A stretch of DNA of 44,088 nt, from assembly GCA_937924445.1 (NCBI GenBank), contig CALDSX010000034.1, positions 1 through 44,088 of the forward strand, in the 5' to 3' direction. The position numbers were made by a program, and so were the translations under genes. Shown here in pieces: positions 25,198-33,440 of this stretch. Below the pieces are notes generated by a model. That model was not told the origin of the DNA and ran no database searches. It saw only the letters and a list, made by a program, of their open reading frames with translations. The DNA comes from an uncultured Chthoniobacterales bacterium (GTDB taxonomy: Bacteria; Verrucomicrobiota; Verrucomicrobiia; Chthoniobacterales; CALDSX01). Position 1 is the stretch's first letter; each line of letters opens with the position of its first letter.

Positions 25198-25917
25198 TTA
25201 GCGACGCTTTTTCTCTTTACCCGTGACAAAATCGCCGAACCCAACGAGTTGCTCTTCGATGGTTCGAGCGGTTTTGTCCATCGTGCGTCCTATGCGCTCG
25301 ATGAACCCACCACTCGGATTACCGGGCCCTCGCGCTGCCGACGGCGGTCTCTGAGGAACAGGATCTTTTCCAGGAATGGTATGTTGAGTTCCAAGCACCG
25401 GAGGACGCAGGGTGCGACCCGTTTCGGCACTCACCATGCTGGTGCTTACCCTTTGGCGGCGCGCGTTGAGCAGATCCACTATCCACACAGGCTCTCCTGT
25501 TACTTCATGCGACCGTAGCAAATAATTCAGCGCGTTAAACCCAATTCTGTTATTCCGCGCTTCGAGCTCTACGATTTTGAACAAACCATCGGAATTGAGA
25601 TTCAGTCGCTTAAGATCCATTGTCGCAGCATTGCTCCGCCGCGTCGCTGGCTCGTCGGCTGTGATGCGCCCTTCTTGCACTGTGATCTGTCTCAATCCGC
25701 TAGGAATAGCAGGATCTCGAAAAAGAAGAACCCAGAGTAAAGGTTGCGGTGCGCCATCAAGTCCATTGATGGAAACGAGTTGGCTATACACCTGATCACC
25801 GCGCTGATTTCCGACTGTCCGTAGCGCATCGTAAGCGGTTGTCTGCGCGAAAACTGAAAACGACACCATCGCCAAGATAAAAGCAAAAGATGTCGTTTTA
25901 GGCAGGACATGTTTCAT
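25198..25917 (-). CDS. Secreted hypothetical protein
   Basis: I do not recognise this 239-residue protein. The ATG at 25917 gives a clean signal peptide (MKHVLPKTTSFAFILAMVSF, cleavage after SVFAQ); a TTG two codons upstream is the alternative. Residues 25-140 look like a small alpha/beta domain containing QPLLWVLLFRDPAIPSGLRQ and a basic RRSNAATMDLKRLN segment. The overall look recalls PepSY-type periplasmic proteins but no motif is decisive. Residues 160-200 are Pro- and Arg-rich, and the end (GKEKKRR) is strongly basic. It precedes alaS on the same strand with an 86-nt gap; no functional link is evident. Confidence 0.75.
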   Translation of the reverse strand: MKHVLPKTTSFAFILAMVSFSVFAQTTAYDALRTVGNQRGDQVYSQLVSINGLDGAPQPLLWVLLFRDPAIPSGLRQITVQEGRITADEPATRRSNAATMDLKRLNLNSDGLFKIVELEARNNRIGFNALNYLLRSHEVTGEPVWIVDLLNARRQRVSTSMVSAETGRTLRPPVLGTQHTIPGKDPVPQRPPSAARGPGNPSGGFIERIGRTMDKTARTIEEQLVGFGDFVTGKEKKRR

Positions 25918-26090
25918 ACTCAAGCATAGCAGTTCACTTTAAAATACCATCACAGGATCATTCGGTCTCAAAATTTTTCAATATTTGCGAGGAATTTAAA
26001 AACCTCTTCATATTTTAACAAGCATGGGTATCACCACTTGACAGTGTCCATCTTCATCACTCCTCGGCTTTACCGATTTAAATTCCATCA

Positions 26091-26119
26091 CATGCAAGGT
26101 TGCATGCGTTGTGTATAGT
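26091..26119 (+). promoter_or_regulatory. Inverted repeat and -10 element upstream of purC
   Basis: CATGCAA-GG-TTGCATG (26091-26106) is a perfect 7-bp inverted repeat. Eight bases later comes TATAGT (26114-26119), a 5/6 match to a -10 box, only 8 nt before the purC ATG. The repeat sits where the polymerase -35 region would be, so it could be an operator. The half-site GCAA/TTGC resembles LacI-family operators such as PurR, but the central spacing differs. The short distance to the ATG would make the mRNA nearly leaderless. Confidence 0.4.
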
Positions 26120-26126
26120 GCACTTC

Positions 26127-27011
26127 ATGGACGCAGTTTTGCAAATAGCCATTCCTGGATTTCAACCCGTTTCTGAGGGAAAAGTTCGCCAGCTTTTTGA
26201 TGACGGGGAAAATTTAGTCGTGGTCACTACAGACAGAATTTCAGCCTTTGACTGTGTGCTGCCAACTCCCATTCCCGGAAAAGGCATCGTCCTCAACCAG
26301 CTCTCAGCATTTTGGTTTCAAAAATTTTCACAGATTCCCAACCATTTAATCTCTTTCGATCCGGAAGACTTCCCGGAGCCGTTCCGAACTTATGCTGGTG
26401 AGTTGCGGGGGCGTTCCATGCTCGTTCGTCGCGCCAAACCGCTCCCTATAGAATGTGTCGTGCGTGGTTATTTGGCCGGATCCGGTTGGAAAGAATATCA
26501 GCAATCCCGAACGTTGTGTGGGATTGAACAGCCTGCTGGGCTAAACCAGGCAAGCCGCTTGCCCGAGCCGGTTTTCACGCCCACCACCAAGGCGTTAGGC
26601 GGTCATGACCTGCCGCTGACCTGGGAGGAGGTGGTGGATTTACTCGGATCCTCCCTGGCCCGACGTGTCCGCACGCTGAGCTTAGCGCTCTACAGTGAAG
26701 GCGCACGCATCGCCGCTGAAAAAGGAATAATCATCGCCGATACAAAGTTCGAATTCGGCCTCGCAAATGGTGATTTGCTCCTCATTGACGAATGTCTCAC
26801 CCCCGATTCCTCCCGATTCTGGCCCGCTGACCAATGGAGACCTGCGGCAAACCCGCCAAGCTTCGACAAACAATACGTGCGCGATTATCTGGAGGCGAGC
26901 GGATGGAACAAGCAGCCCCCCGCTCCTACCTTGCCACCAGATGTGGTCGCTCAAACTGCCTCAAGATATCTGGAGGCCCACAAACGGCTGACAGGATTTG
27001 ACCTGGGGTGA
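26127..27011 (+). CDS. purC: Phosphoribosylaminoimidazole-succinocarboxamide synthase
   Basis: PurC joins aspartate to CAIR in the eighth step of de novo purine synthesis, with ATP. The 294-residue protein has the family motifs in order: EGKVRQLFDDG, TTDRISAFDCVLPTPIPGKG, LNQLSAFWF, PIECVVRGYLAGSGWKEYQ, VFTPTTKA, IADTKFEFGL and LLIDECLTPDSSRFWP. The length is that of the longer, yeast-like/plant-like class of about 300 residues rather than the 237-residue E. coli form. ATG 26127 gives a standard N-terminus; an earlier start at 26100 adds nine unlikely residues. Its stop overlaps the GTG of the xerC/D gene (GTGA), so the two are co-translated. No other pur gene is in the window. Confidence 0.97.
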   Translation: MDAVLQIAIPGFQPVSEGKVRQLFDDGENLVVVTTDRISAFDCVLPTPIPGKGIVLNQLSAFWFQKFSQIPNHLISFDPEDFPEPFRTYAGELRGRSMLVRRAKPLPIECVVRGYLAGSGWKEYQQSRTLCGIEQPAGLNQASRLPEPVFTPTTKALGGHDLPLTWEEVVDLLGSSLARRVRTLSLALYSEGARIAAEKGIIIADTKFEFGLANGDLLLIDECLTPDSSRFWPADQWRPAANPPSFDKQYVRDYLEASGWNKQPPAPTLPPDVVAQTASRYLEAHKRLTGFDLG

Positions 27012-27952
27012 ACTCCAATCTTTCCTTTGCCGAAGCACTTGAATATTTTATCCGCTACCTCGCAACAGAGAGGGGGCGGTCGGTCAATTACCAAATCACC
27101 TGTCGTTTTCTACTAGAGTCCTTCGCCAAATGGTTGGGTGCCGGGTCGCAGTCGGTTGCCAACGTTACTTCAGTTGCGATTGAAGATTACATTACTGCAC
27201 GAACATCATCGGGATGGAGTGCCGGTTCAGCGCGCCTCTTTCTTGCGGTTACTCGTTCGTTCTTTAAGTTCCTGGCCGGGCGCGGATTAATTCCCACAGA
27301 TCCTGCTGTATTCATTCCACGGCCAAAAGCAACCCCTCGGCTTCCGGGTGCCCTATCACCTGAAGCGACAGAGTGTTTGCTGGAGAAAAAAGATAAGATG
27401 ACCAAAAGCTCGGAGATGGGGGCAAACAAAATCAATCGCGCTAAAGCGATCGCTCTGCGTGACCAGGCAATTGTTGAAATGCTCTACTCTAGCGGCCTGC
27501 GTGCTTCTGAAATTTGCGAACTGCGTCTTGACGAAATTTCGATTGAACAAAGCATGGTGCGGGTGAGAGGAAAAGGGGGCAAGGTACGTCTGGTGCCGAT
27601 GGGCGCTCCCGCCACGGAGGCATTGAAGAATTACCTTGAAAAAGCCCGTCCGGTTCTTCGCAAATCGCGGGCGAGAGATCATCTTTTTATTTCAAAAAGC
27701 GGGCGCCCCCTCGATCGCCGCTGGCTGTGGCAGAGAGTTTCCAGCAGGGCCATCGAATCAGGCATGCTGCAACATGTGCATCCTCACATGCTCCGGCATT
27801 CTTTTGCGACCCATCTTCTTGCGGGCGGAGCTGATCTTCGCGCAATCCAGGAGATGTTAGGCCATGCTGACATCAGCACCACTCAGATTTACACCCACGT
27901 GGCTAATCCTGAACTGGTTCGGATAGTGGCTCGGCATCACCCGCGGAGTTAA
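27008..27952 (+). CDS. XerC/XerD-type tyrosine recombinase
   Basis: A 314-residue site-specific recombinase of the kind that resolves chromosome dimers at dif. The N-terminal SAM-like DNA-binding domain covers residues 5-95. The catalytic domain follows with all expected residues: R165 (SSGLRASEIC), K189 (VRGKGGKVR), H260 and R263 (HPHMLRHSFATHLL), H286 (LGHADISTTQ) and nucleophile Y295 (IYTHV). About 20 residues between the domains (near 125-145) are Lys-rich and slightly longer than usual. It starts with GTG overlapping purC. Isolated placement with a housekeeping gene and no neighbouring integrase cargo argues for XerC or XerD rather than a phage integrase; which of the two is uncertain. 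Confidence 0.93.
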   Translation: MNSNLSFAEALEYFIRYLATERGRSVNYQITCRFLLESFAKWLGAGSQSVANVTSVAIEDYITARTSSGWSAGSARLFLAVTRSFFKFLAGRGLIPTDPAVFIPRPKATPRLPGALSPEATECLLEKKDKMTKSSEMGANKINRAKAIALRDQAIVEMLYSSGLRASEICELRLDEISIEQSMVRVRGKGGKVRLVPMGAPATEALKNYLEKARPVLRKSRARDHLFISKSGRPLDRRWLWQRVSSRAIESGMLQHVHPHMLRHSFATHLLAGGADLRAIQEMLGHADISTTQIYTHVANPELVRIVARHHPRS

Positions 27953-27959
27953 AAAGGAT

Positions 27960-28000
27960 GCGCAAATATTGCGCAATAAAGAGCAATATCTGCTCTTTTT
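27960..28000 (+). terminator. Tandem hairpins ending in a T-run, terminator of purC-xer
   Basis: The first hairpin is GCGCAA-ATA-TTGCGC (27960-27974), perfect over 6 bp. The second is AAAGAGCA-ATATC-TGCTCTTT (27978-27998), perfect over 8 bp, and its 3' arm runs into TTTTT. The second has the form of a rho-independent terminator, about 25 nt after the recombinase stop. Confidence 0.75.
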
Positions 28001-28105
28001 AAAGGGCTGCTCACCAGGGAGTCCCATCAGAAAGCCGCATAAAATAAGACGTTGCGCATATTCTGCGAGCCTTGGCATTCCTCCTGCATACTTACTGAAG
28101 CTGTC

Positions 28106-28615
28106 ATGAATAATATCCAACGCATCCTTGACGCTCTGCGTCAGCTTAACGATTTGGAAGTGCCCCCGCTCGCTCCATGGGCTGCTGCTTTGAGCCCGGG
28201 TGAACGAAACCTCTGCGCCGCTCAGGCACGCGAAGGGATCCCCACCGCCATTCTCGGCCACCACGACCGTATGGCGGCCCGCGGGAAGCGCAGCCTTGCC
28301 AAAGTCCAAAACGGCGTCTGCGGAGCATGTCACCTCCGCCTTCCAACTGGTCATCGTTCCCATCAGACAGAGTTCGAGGAGATGGATGTGTGCGATAACT
28401 GCGGCGTTTTTCTGGAATGGGGCAACTCGCAATCATCCAACCAAGAAACCCCGACGGATTCCAAAAACTCGTTTGCATTGAAGACAAACATTGCTCCGAC
28501 ACTCCCACCTTCAACAGCCGTGTCTAGGGCGACCCGGCGCGCCTCCGGGACAAAGGCCCGCGCGCAGCGCCGTCCAGCGGTCAAAAGCTTAGCCACTCCA
28601 GCAAAAGGTAAATGA
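28106..28615 (+). CDS. C4 zinc-ribbon protein with basic Ala/Thr-rich tail
   Basis: A 169-residue protein. Residues 1-65 are helical. A zinc ribbon follows with C72-x2-C75 (NGVCGACHLRLP) and C96-x2-C99 (VCDNCGVFLEWG), which matches the zf-RING_7 ribbon of the DUF164 family but without its long coiled-coil. Residues 110-169 are low complexity, rich in Ala, Thr, Arg and Lys, and look disordered and nucleic-acid binding. I chose ATG 28106; the upstream frame from 28052 would include part of a possible promoter. Its stop overlaps the SulP start by ATGA, so it may be a small regulator or partner co-translated with the transporter. Function unknown. Confidence 0.72.
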   Translation: MNNIQRILDALRQLNDLEVPPLAPWAAALSPGERNLCAAQAREGIPTAILGHHDRMAARGKRSLAKVQNGVCGACHLRLPTGHRSHQTEFEEMDVCDNCGVFLEWGNSQSSNQETPTDSKNSFALKTNIAPTLPPSTAVSRATRRASGTKARAQRRPAVKSLATPAKGK

Positions 28616-30339
28616 GGATGCGGCCGACGGGAATAACTCCCACGTTTCGTCCCCGACTATTGGATGTTTTCAAATCTCCGCCCAACAACTTTTCCTTGGG
28701 CCGCGAGATCTCCGCCGGCGCAACGGTTGGGCTTATCGCTCTGCCGCTAGCTTTGGCCCTCGGTATCGCGAGTATCCCAAATGGGGTTGCTACGCCCATG
28801 CCACCACCTGCTCTGGGGCTTTTCACAGCCATTATTGCCGGCTTCCTTATTTCGATGCTCGGAGGGAGCAGGGTGCAAATCGGCGGTCCGACGGCGGCTT
28901 TCATCCCGATCATTTTACTCATTGTCTCAGAGCATGGCTATAACGGGCTGCTCGTCGCCACAATCATGGCGGGAGGCATCCTGATCATCATGGGGCTTAG
29001 CCAGATGGGTTCGCTTATTAAATATATCCCCTGGCCGGTGACGAGCGGATTCACAACTGGCATCGCAGTCTCCATTATGCTCGGGCAGATACCCGACTTT
29101 GCCGGCTATCGCGCGGAAGAAGCCATGCCACGTGAATTTTTTGAGAAATTACCCTGGCTCTTTCGACACGTTGAGACAGTCAATCCCTTCGCGCTCACCC
29201 TTGCAATTTTTTGTGTGGCAACAATTCTGCTTTGGCCTCGGCTCAAAATTCATGCCCTACCTGGCTCCGTAGTGGCAATGATTGCTGCGGCGACTTTTGT
29301 CGCCCTGACAGGCTGGGACCACTCCTTCGGTGTCGCCACAGTCGGGAGCAAGTTTGGCGCGAATGCTATTCCCTCCGGATTCCCCGTGCCGCAACTGCCG
29401 GAATTTAACTGGGGGATGCTTCGAAATCTCATCGGCCCGGCAACAGCCATTGCACTATTGTGTGCGATCGAATCCCTCCTTTCCGCTGTGGTGGCGGACG
29501 GTCTTTCTGGCGACCGACATAACAGTAATACAGAGCTTATCGCTCAGGGGATTGCGAATCTTGTTTGCCCACTTTTCGGCGGGTTACCGGCTACCGGGGC
29601 GATCGCGCGGACGTCTGCAAACGTGAACAACGGAGGACGCACGCCGCTGGCCGGTATGGTCCATGCCGCCGTGCTGCTAACCATTGTCCTTGCGGCAGCG
29701 CGTTTGGCCTCGGTTATTCCAATGGCAGCGATGTCTGCGGTGCTTATGGTTGTGGCCTTTAAGATGGGCGAATGGCATGAGCTGCTTCGCATCCCCAAAA
29801 TGCCACGCAGTGATGTTGCTGTTTTAGTGAGCACCTTAACCTTAACCGTTGTCTTTGACCTTGTGGTGGCGGTCGAGGTGGGCATGGTGCTTGCTGCGAT
29901 TCTCTTTATCAAACGGGTTTCGCAAACCACTGAGGTCAGTCGAGTGACTGCTGAAGACATGCTCGAGCGGCCTGAACAAATCGCTCAGGGCAAAGAGATT
30001 CCCAAAGACGTCCTTGTTTATCGCATCTTTGGCCCTTTCCTCTTTGGCGCAGCCGAGAAAATGGAGGATGCGCTCGATCGAGTGGATGAGTGGCCGAGGG
30101 TATTGATCCTGCGGCTGCATCTGGTCACAGCGATGGATGCCACCGGCATGAACGCTCTCGAAAGTATTGTCGAGAGAATGCGTGCCCGCGGCGGGGTGGT
30201 CATTCTCAGTGGGATTCACCAACAACCGCTTCAGATGCTACGCAAAGCCGGTTTTATTGAAGTGATCGGTCGTGAGAATTTTCGGGCCACATTCGACGAA
30301 TCGCTCGAACGTGCACGAGAAGTCCTTGCCATTAATTAA
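28612..30339 (+). CDS. SulP-family anion transporter with STAS domain
   Basis: A 575-residue transporter of the SLC26/SulP family, with about 12 hydrophobic segments over residues 30-430. Typical motifs are GLIALPLALALGIAS, VQIGGPTAAFIPII and the IARTSANVNNGGRTPLAGM stretch. A cytoplasmic STAS domain covers about residues 455-565, with DATGMNALESIVERMRARGG. Members carry sulfate, bicarbonate or dicarboxylates; the substrate cannot be read from the sequence. There is no adjacent carbonic anhydrase or sulfate assimilation gene. The ATG at 28612 overlaps the zinc-ribbon stop; ATG 28618 is an alternative. It converges on the ThyX-like gene with a 30-nt gap. Confidence 0.93.
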   Translation: MRMRPTGITPTFRPRLLDVFKSPPNNFSLGREISAGATVGLIALPLALALGIASIPNGVATPMPPPALGLFTAIIAGFLISMLGGSRVQIGGPTAAFIPIILLIVSEHGYNGLLVATIMAGGILIIMGLSQMGSLIKYIPWPVTSGFTTGIAVSIMLGQIPDFAGYRAEEAMPREFFEKLPWLFRHVETVNPFALTLAIFCVATILLWPRLKIHALPGSVVAMIAAATFVALTGWDHSFGVATVGSKFGANAIPSGFPVPQLPEFNWGMLRNLIGPATAIALLCAIESLLSAVVADGLSGDRHNSNTELIAQGIANLVCPLFGGLPATGAIARTSANVNNGGRTPLAGMVHAAVLLTIVLAAARLASVIPMAAMSAVLMVVAFKMGEWHELLRIPKMPRSDVAVLVSTLTLTVVFDLVVAVEVGMVLAAILFIKRVSQTTEVSRVTAEDMLERPEQIAQGKEIPKDVLVYRIFGPFLFGAAEKMEDALDRVDEWPRVLILRLHLVTAMDATGMNALESIVERMRARGGVVILSGIHQQPLQMLRKAGFIEVIGRENFRATFDESLERAREVLAIN

Positions 30340-30369
30340 ATAGGGTTACTCGCCAACGGACTTGCAGGT

Positions 30370-31782
30370 TCATTCAGGTTCCGCAGCCCCCTCAATGATG
30401 CACCCACGTAACTCGGGTATTTTTTTGTAAAGAAGTGATAAGACATCTCTTAGGTGTGCTGCATAACGGTAATGGGCGCCGGCGCCTGTGCGCAACTCGG
30501 CTTCATAGATGACTTTGTCTAAAGTGGTGACGTGTTCGAATGGAAGCTGCGTTCCAAGTGGTAGGTCGTAAAGAGCAGTAAAATCTCCCGAAGCGATGCG
30601 TTCTGCGGCAGCGCGTGCGCGCGCAGCGCTCTGATGGGCATAGGCGGCGAGTTCTACTGCCTCCAACGACTCTAGACAATCGGGCGGAATCTGGTCGAGT
30701 GCTCCGTAGAAACCGACGGGCGTCAAAGGACAATATTTGCTCCCTGTACGATGCCGATTCAGGTCGCGGATTTCGGCAAACCCGACTGCATTCCACCCAA
30801 ATCGCACCGCAGTCCGGCGGAGCGCCTGCCCCGTCCATGCATAGCGATTGTCGTGATAGCGCAACCCCTCGGCCATCGCCTCCCCGTTTAACTCGGGTGG
30901 CGGCATGATCTCGAGAAACGCCTCGGGTTCTATCGAGGGGAACAGCTCCTGCCCGCTCATTACTCGCGCGGCTGCCGCTGCTTGCCAAGCTTCAAATTCG
31001 TCCCGGAGGCCCTTCTCGAAAGAGGCCACCGCGCGCGCGTGTCTTAGGAGGCGGGGTACCACAAGAGCTAACTCGGCCTGGATGAGTCTGCCGAGAGTTC
31101 GAGGTTCGGCAAGAGGATGGGAAAGAAGATGTTGGCAGAGCGCCACCCAACCGCGGGCCGACATGACAAGCATAACGTTCGTCAGAGCTGCGGCAGGCAG
31201 ATGAACGCGAGCTCGGTCAAAAGCGTAATTTCGCCTCATTCGGGCCGTCTTTTTTAAGGCTGCCTCCGATTGATCGGCAAGCAACGAGTTGGGGATTCCC
31301 GACAGGTCGGGTCGGCGTTCGAGCAAACGCTCCCAGAGTCTCAATGCATGCGAGTAGGCGCGAAACGAATCGTTCATCCTTTCAATCCATCGCCCCCGCT
31401 CGGCTTCTGGTATCTCAACCGCAGCCGGGTCTGGCAGCCCAGAGGGATCAAGCTGAATGTAGCGCGTTGAGGATTCCTGCCCCCCTGCCGTGGGACACAC
31501 CGACCAGATATTAAAGGCCAACCAAATGGAAACCCCGTCAAGAAACATGGCAATCGGAGCCATGTCAGCGATAGATTGATGCCCGTAGTCCACCATTCGG
31601 AAAATGCTGTCCACAGAACGATCCGGATCTGCGGGATCGATCCGTGAAAGAATCGCTTCGAGCCCTTCGTTGTTTCTTGAATAGCGAGCTCCTGACGCCG
31701 CAAGCAACTCGGGTGTGAGCGCCGGTCTCCCCAATTCAATCGCCGCAGAGGTGGGGTAGAGAGAGACGAGGGTTGCTTTCAC
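30370..31782 (-). CDS. Double-length ThyX-like flavin-dependent thymidylate synthase homologue
   Basis: The protein is about 470 residues, twice the usual ThyX. Canonical ThyX makes dTMP from dUMP with FAD, NADPH and methylene-folate. In the N-terminal half I see DYGHQSIADMAP and QESSTRYIQ, but the usual RHR is replaced by FNIWSVCPTAGG. In the C-terminal half I see LNRHRTGSKYCPL and ELRTGAGAHYRYAAHLRDVL. So flavin and nucleotide motifs are divided between two related halves, as if duplicated and specialised. Whether it makes dTMP or something else is unknown; no thyA is in the window. The start is uncertain: GTG 31782 gives VKATLVSLY, while GTG 31812 and TTG 31845 extend it, the last overlapping the M50 gene. 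Confidence 0.82.
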   Translation of the reverse strand: MKATLVSLYPTSAAIELGRPALTPELLAASGARYSRNNEGLEAILSRIDPADPDRSVDSIFRMVDYGHQSIADMAPIAMFLDGVSIWLAFNIWSVCPTAGGQESSTRYIQLDPSGLPDPAAVEIPEAERGRWIERMNDSFRAYSHALRLWERLLERRPDLSGIPNSLLADQSEAALKKTARMRRNYAFDRARVHLPAAALTNVMLVMSARGWVALCQHLLSHPLAEPRTLGRLIQAELALVVPRLLRHARAVASFEKGLRDEFEAWQAAAAARVMSGQELFPSIEPEAFLEIMPPPELNGEAMAEGLRYHDNRYAWTGQALRRTAVRFGWNAVGFAEIRDLNRHRTGSKYCPLTPVGFYGALDQIPPDCLESLEAVELAAYAHQSAARARAAAERIASGDFTALYDLPLGTQLPFEHVTTLDKVIYEAELRTGAGAHYRYAAHLRDVLSLLYKKIPELRGCIIEGAAEPE

Positions 31783-31814
31783 TGAGGCAGGTAGAAAGTG
31801 GAAACAGCCCACAC

Positions 31815-32939
31815 TTACCCGACCGGGGTTATGCAGGTGCGCCAACGAGGAACAGATCCGCCGAGTGCTGAATGGATCATCATCATTTCACCCACATTTT
31901 CAGGGGTGATCAATCCAACAAGCCTTCCGTATTGATCCACAACAGGTAATGCTGGACACCCACATTCATTCATGAGGCGAAAAGCATCCTCTAGCGGAGA
32001 ATGCATCCGCACCGACGGAATACCCCGCTGCATAACTTCGATAACAGGCGTCGAAGCCCCCCTCTGACGCAGAGCGGCGATCAGATCTTTTCGCGTTAAA
32101 ACCCCGAGCACCGCCCCCCCTTCCCGCGGAATAACAGGAAATTCATGTTGCGATGTGTCCAAAAGCGCTTCCACCGCTTCATTAAGTGTTGCTGCTTCAT
32201 CCAAAGCACGAAAATGCCTGATCATGGCGCTTTCCACTGCGAGACCTGACGAAATGTTGCGCATATTAGCCAGGGCCGCTTCCTGAGAGGCACCCATCCA
32301 AACGAAAAAAGCAATGAAAATGAGCGTCGGCAGCCCGTTAAAAAAACCGAAAAATCCGAACACAAGAGCCATGGCCTGTCCCACCGTGGCGGCGATTTCT
32401 GTCGCACGTGCATAGGGGAGGCGCGTGGCAAGCAGCGCTCGGAGCACGCGACCGCCATCCATCGGGAAAGCAGGCAAAAGATTGAATAAAACAAGAAAAA
32501 TGTTCACTGACATTAGGTTGAGGAGGAGATTGCTCTCGATGCGTGCCAAGTCATCCGGATTGAGCTTCATCAGATCGGGGCCGATGACAACAGCCAGACC
32601 AATGGCGATCGCCACATTCACGGCCGGTCCCGCAAGAGCGACAACTAGCTCGTGTAACGGACGCTCCGGCATCCGTTCAAGCCGAGCCACGCCACCAATC
32701 GGGAGTAATGTGATGTCCGGCGTCCGAATGCCATATGCTCTCGCCGCCAAAGAATGGCCAAATTCGTGCAAGAGTACACAGAGAAAAAGTAAAAGAATGA
32801 AGACCAGCCCTTGAACCATTCCCGGTATCCCCCCCTGCGAGTAGAAAAGCCAGCCAAAAAACGCCAACAGCAAAAGGAAAGTGATGTGGACGCGGATTTC
32901 TGTCCCAGCGAGTTTTGCGAGTTTAAATGACCATTTCAT
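31815..32939 (-). CDS. M50 site-2-type membrane metalloprotease with CBS pair
   Basis: A 374-residue rhomboid-unrelated intramembrane zinc protease (SpoIVFB-like). The zinc site is H58-E-F-G-H62 (LLHEFGHSLAARAYG) with the third ligand D161 in NLLPAFPMDGGRVLRALL. Six hydrophobic segments span residues 15-225. Two CBS domains follow (about 235-345), with FPVIPREGGAVLGVLTRKDL and LPVVDQYGRLVGLITPEN, which usually sense adenine nucleotides and control the protease. Substrates are typically membrane-bound regulators or precursors; none is obvious nearby. It precedes the ThyX-like gene by 2-33 nt depending on the start, so the two are probably one operon. Upstream lies a 294-nt gap with a 10-bp palindrome. 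Confidence 0.93.
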   Translation of the reverse strand: MKWSFKLAKLAGTEIRVHITFLLLLAFFGWLFYSQGGIPGMVQGLVFILLLFLCVLLHEFGHSLAARAYGIRTPDITLLPIGGVARLERMPERPLHELVVALAGPAVNVAIAIGLAVVIGPDLMKLNPDDLARIESNLLLNLMSVNIFLVLFNLLPAFPMDGGRVLRALLATRLPYARATEIAATVGQAMALVFGFFGFFNGLPTLIFIAFFVWMGASQEAALANMRNISSGLAVESAMIRHFRALDEAATLNEAVEALLDTSQHEFPVIPREGGAVLGVLTRKDLIAALRQRGASTPVIEVMQRGIPSVRMHSPLEDAFRLMNECGCPALPVVDQYGRLVGLITPENVGEMMMIHSALGGSVPRWRTCITPVG

Positions 32940-33233
32940 AAAAAAATATTACGCGGCAGCCAGACAGCCGCTCAATCAGATGAAGGAATAAGCATTCCCC
33001 ACCAATTGGTAATTATTGGTAGGTTTGTTAGGTGACGAAATAAGAAATCACGTTGAAGCAATCGTTTCGAAGCCTAGGCTATTAATACGATTAACATGAC
33101 GTTTTTGAAATTCGAATTTTTCACGCAGAAAACCTCTTTGGGTGCGGGCTCGCTCATAAAGTTCATCCCCTGGCTGTAATCTCTCGGCGCCAACCATTCG
33201 TCACGTTTCTAAGTTTTAAAAAGAAGGGCAACG
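32940..33233. other. Non-coding gap between M50 protease and small zinc-ribbon gene
   Basis: This AT-rich 294-nt gap holds ACCAATTGGT at 33001-33010, a perfect 10-bp palindrome, followed by a partial copy of ATTGGTA. It lies about 60 nt upstream of the M50 start and may be an operator. On the minus strand a 30-codon frame (about 33165-33073) exists without clear homology; I do not call it a gene. No tRNA or other RNA fold was recognised. Confidence 0.45.
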
Positions 33234-33440
33234 CTAAAATTCTGCGCATGTCATAATGATTCGATATCCGCAAATATTCGAACGGCAAATCACCTTGCAG
33301 CGTTCGATTTGTAGGATCGCGCCACAAACTGGGCAGATGAAATCAAGGGTGAGTTCTTCAGAAATCGGCGAGGTTGAATCTGACGAGAAAGTCCCGACAA
33401 GACCCTGTGTGGCGACGCGGTTTTCTCCGTCTGAGTTCAT
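33234..33440 (-). CDS. Small zinc-ribbon protein coupled to trpB
   Basis: A 68-residue protein. The first 30 residues are polar. Then come six cysteines: C36-x2-C39 ([10 protein letters not shown]), C48, C52 and C57 ([13 protein letters not shown]) and C65 near the end (IIMTCAEF). Two or more Cys pairs bind zinc in ribbons of this kind, and the CGYR-I-I-x-x-C ending suggests a conserved small family, though I cannot name one. The start overlaps the trpB stop by ATGA (TCAT on the plus strand at 33437-33440), which strongly suggests it is translated with trpB. A DNA- or RNA-binding role is possible, as is a protein-contact role. The short length makes the call less certain than its context. Confidence 0.72.
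   Translation of the reverse strand: MNSDGENRVATQGLVGTFSSDSTSPISEELTLDFICPVCGAILQIERCKVICRSNICGYRIIMTCAEF

Noticed and set aside
27008-27952. The recombinase as a sign of a mobile element
   Set aside because: It is fused in translation with purC, and no attachment repeats, cargo or transposase genes flank it. XerC/XerD is the simpler reading.
28073-28088. TGGCA-N7-CTGCA, a fair match to a sigma54 promoter upstream of the zinc-ribbon gene
   Set aside because: Spacing of the GG and GC pairs fits, but the predicted start would leave only a few nt before the ATG, and no enhancer-binding site or sigma54 gene is visible. It may be chance.
33073-33165. 30-codon minus-strand frame in the gap downstream of the small zinc-ribbon gene
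   Set aside because: Short, no motif, and its weak GGGG before the ATG is not convincing.
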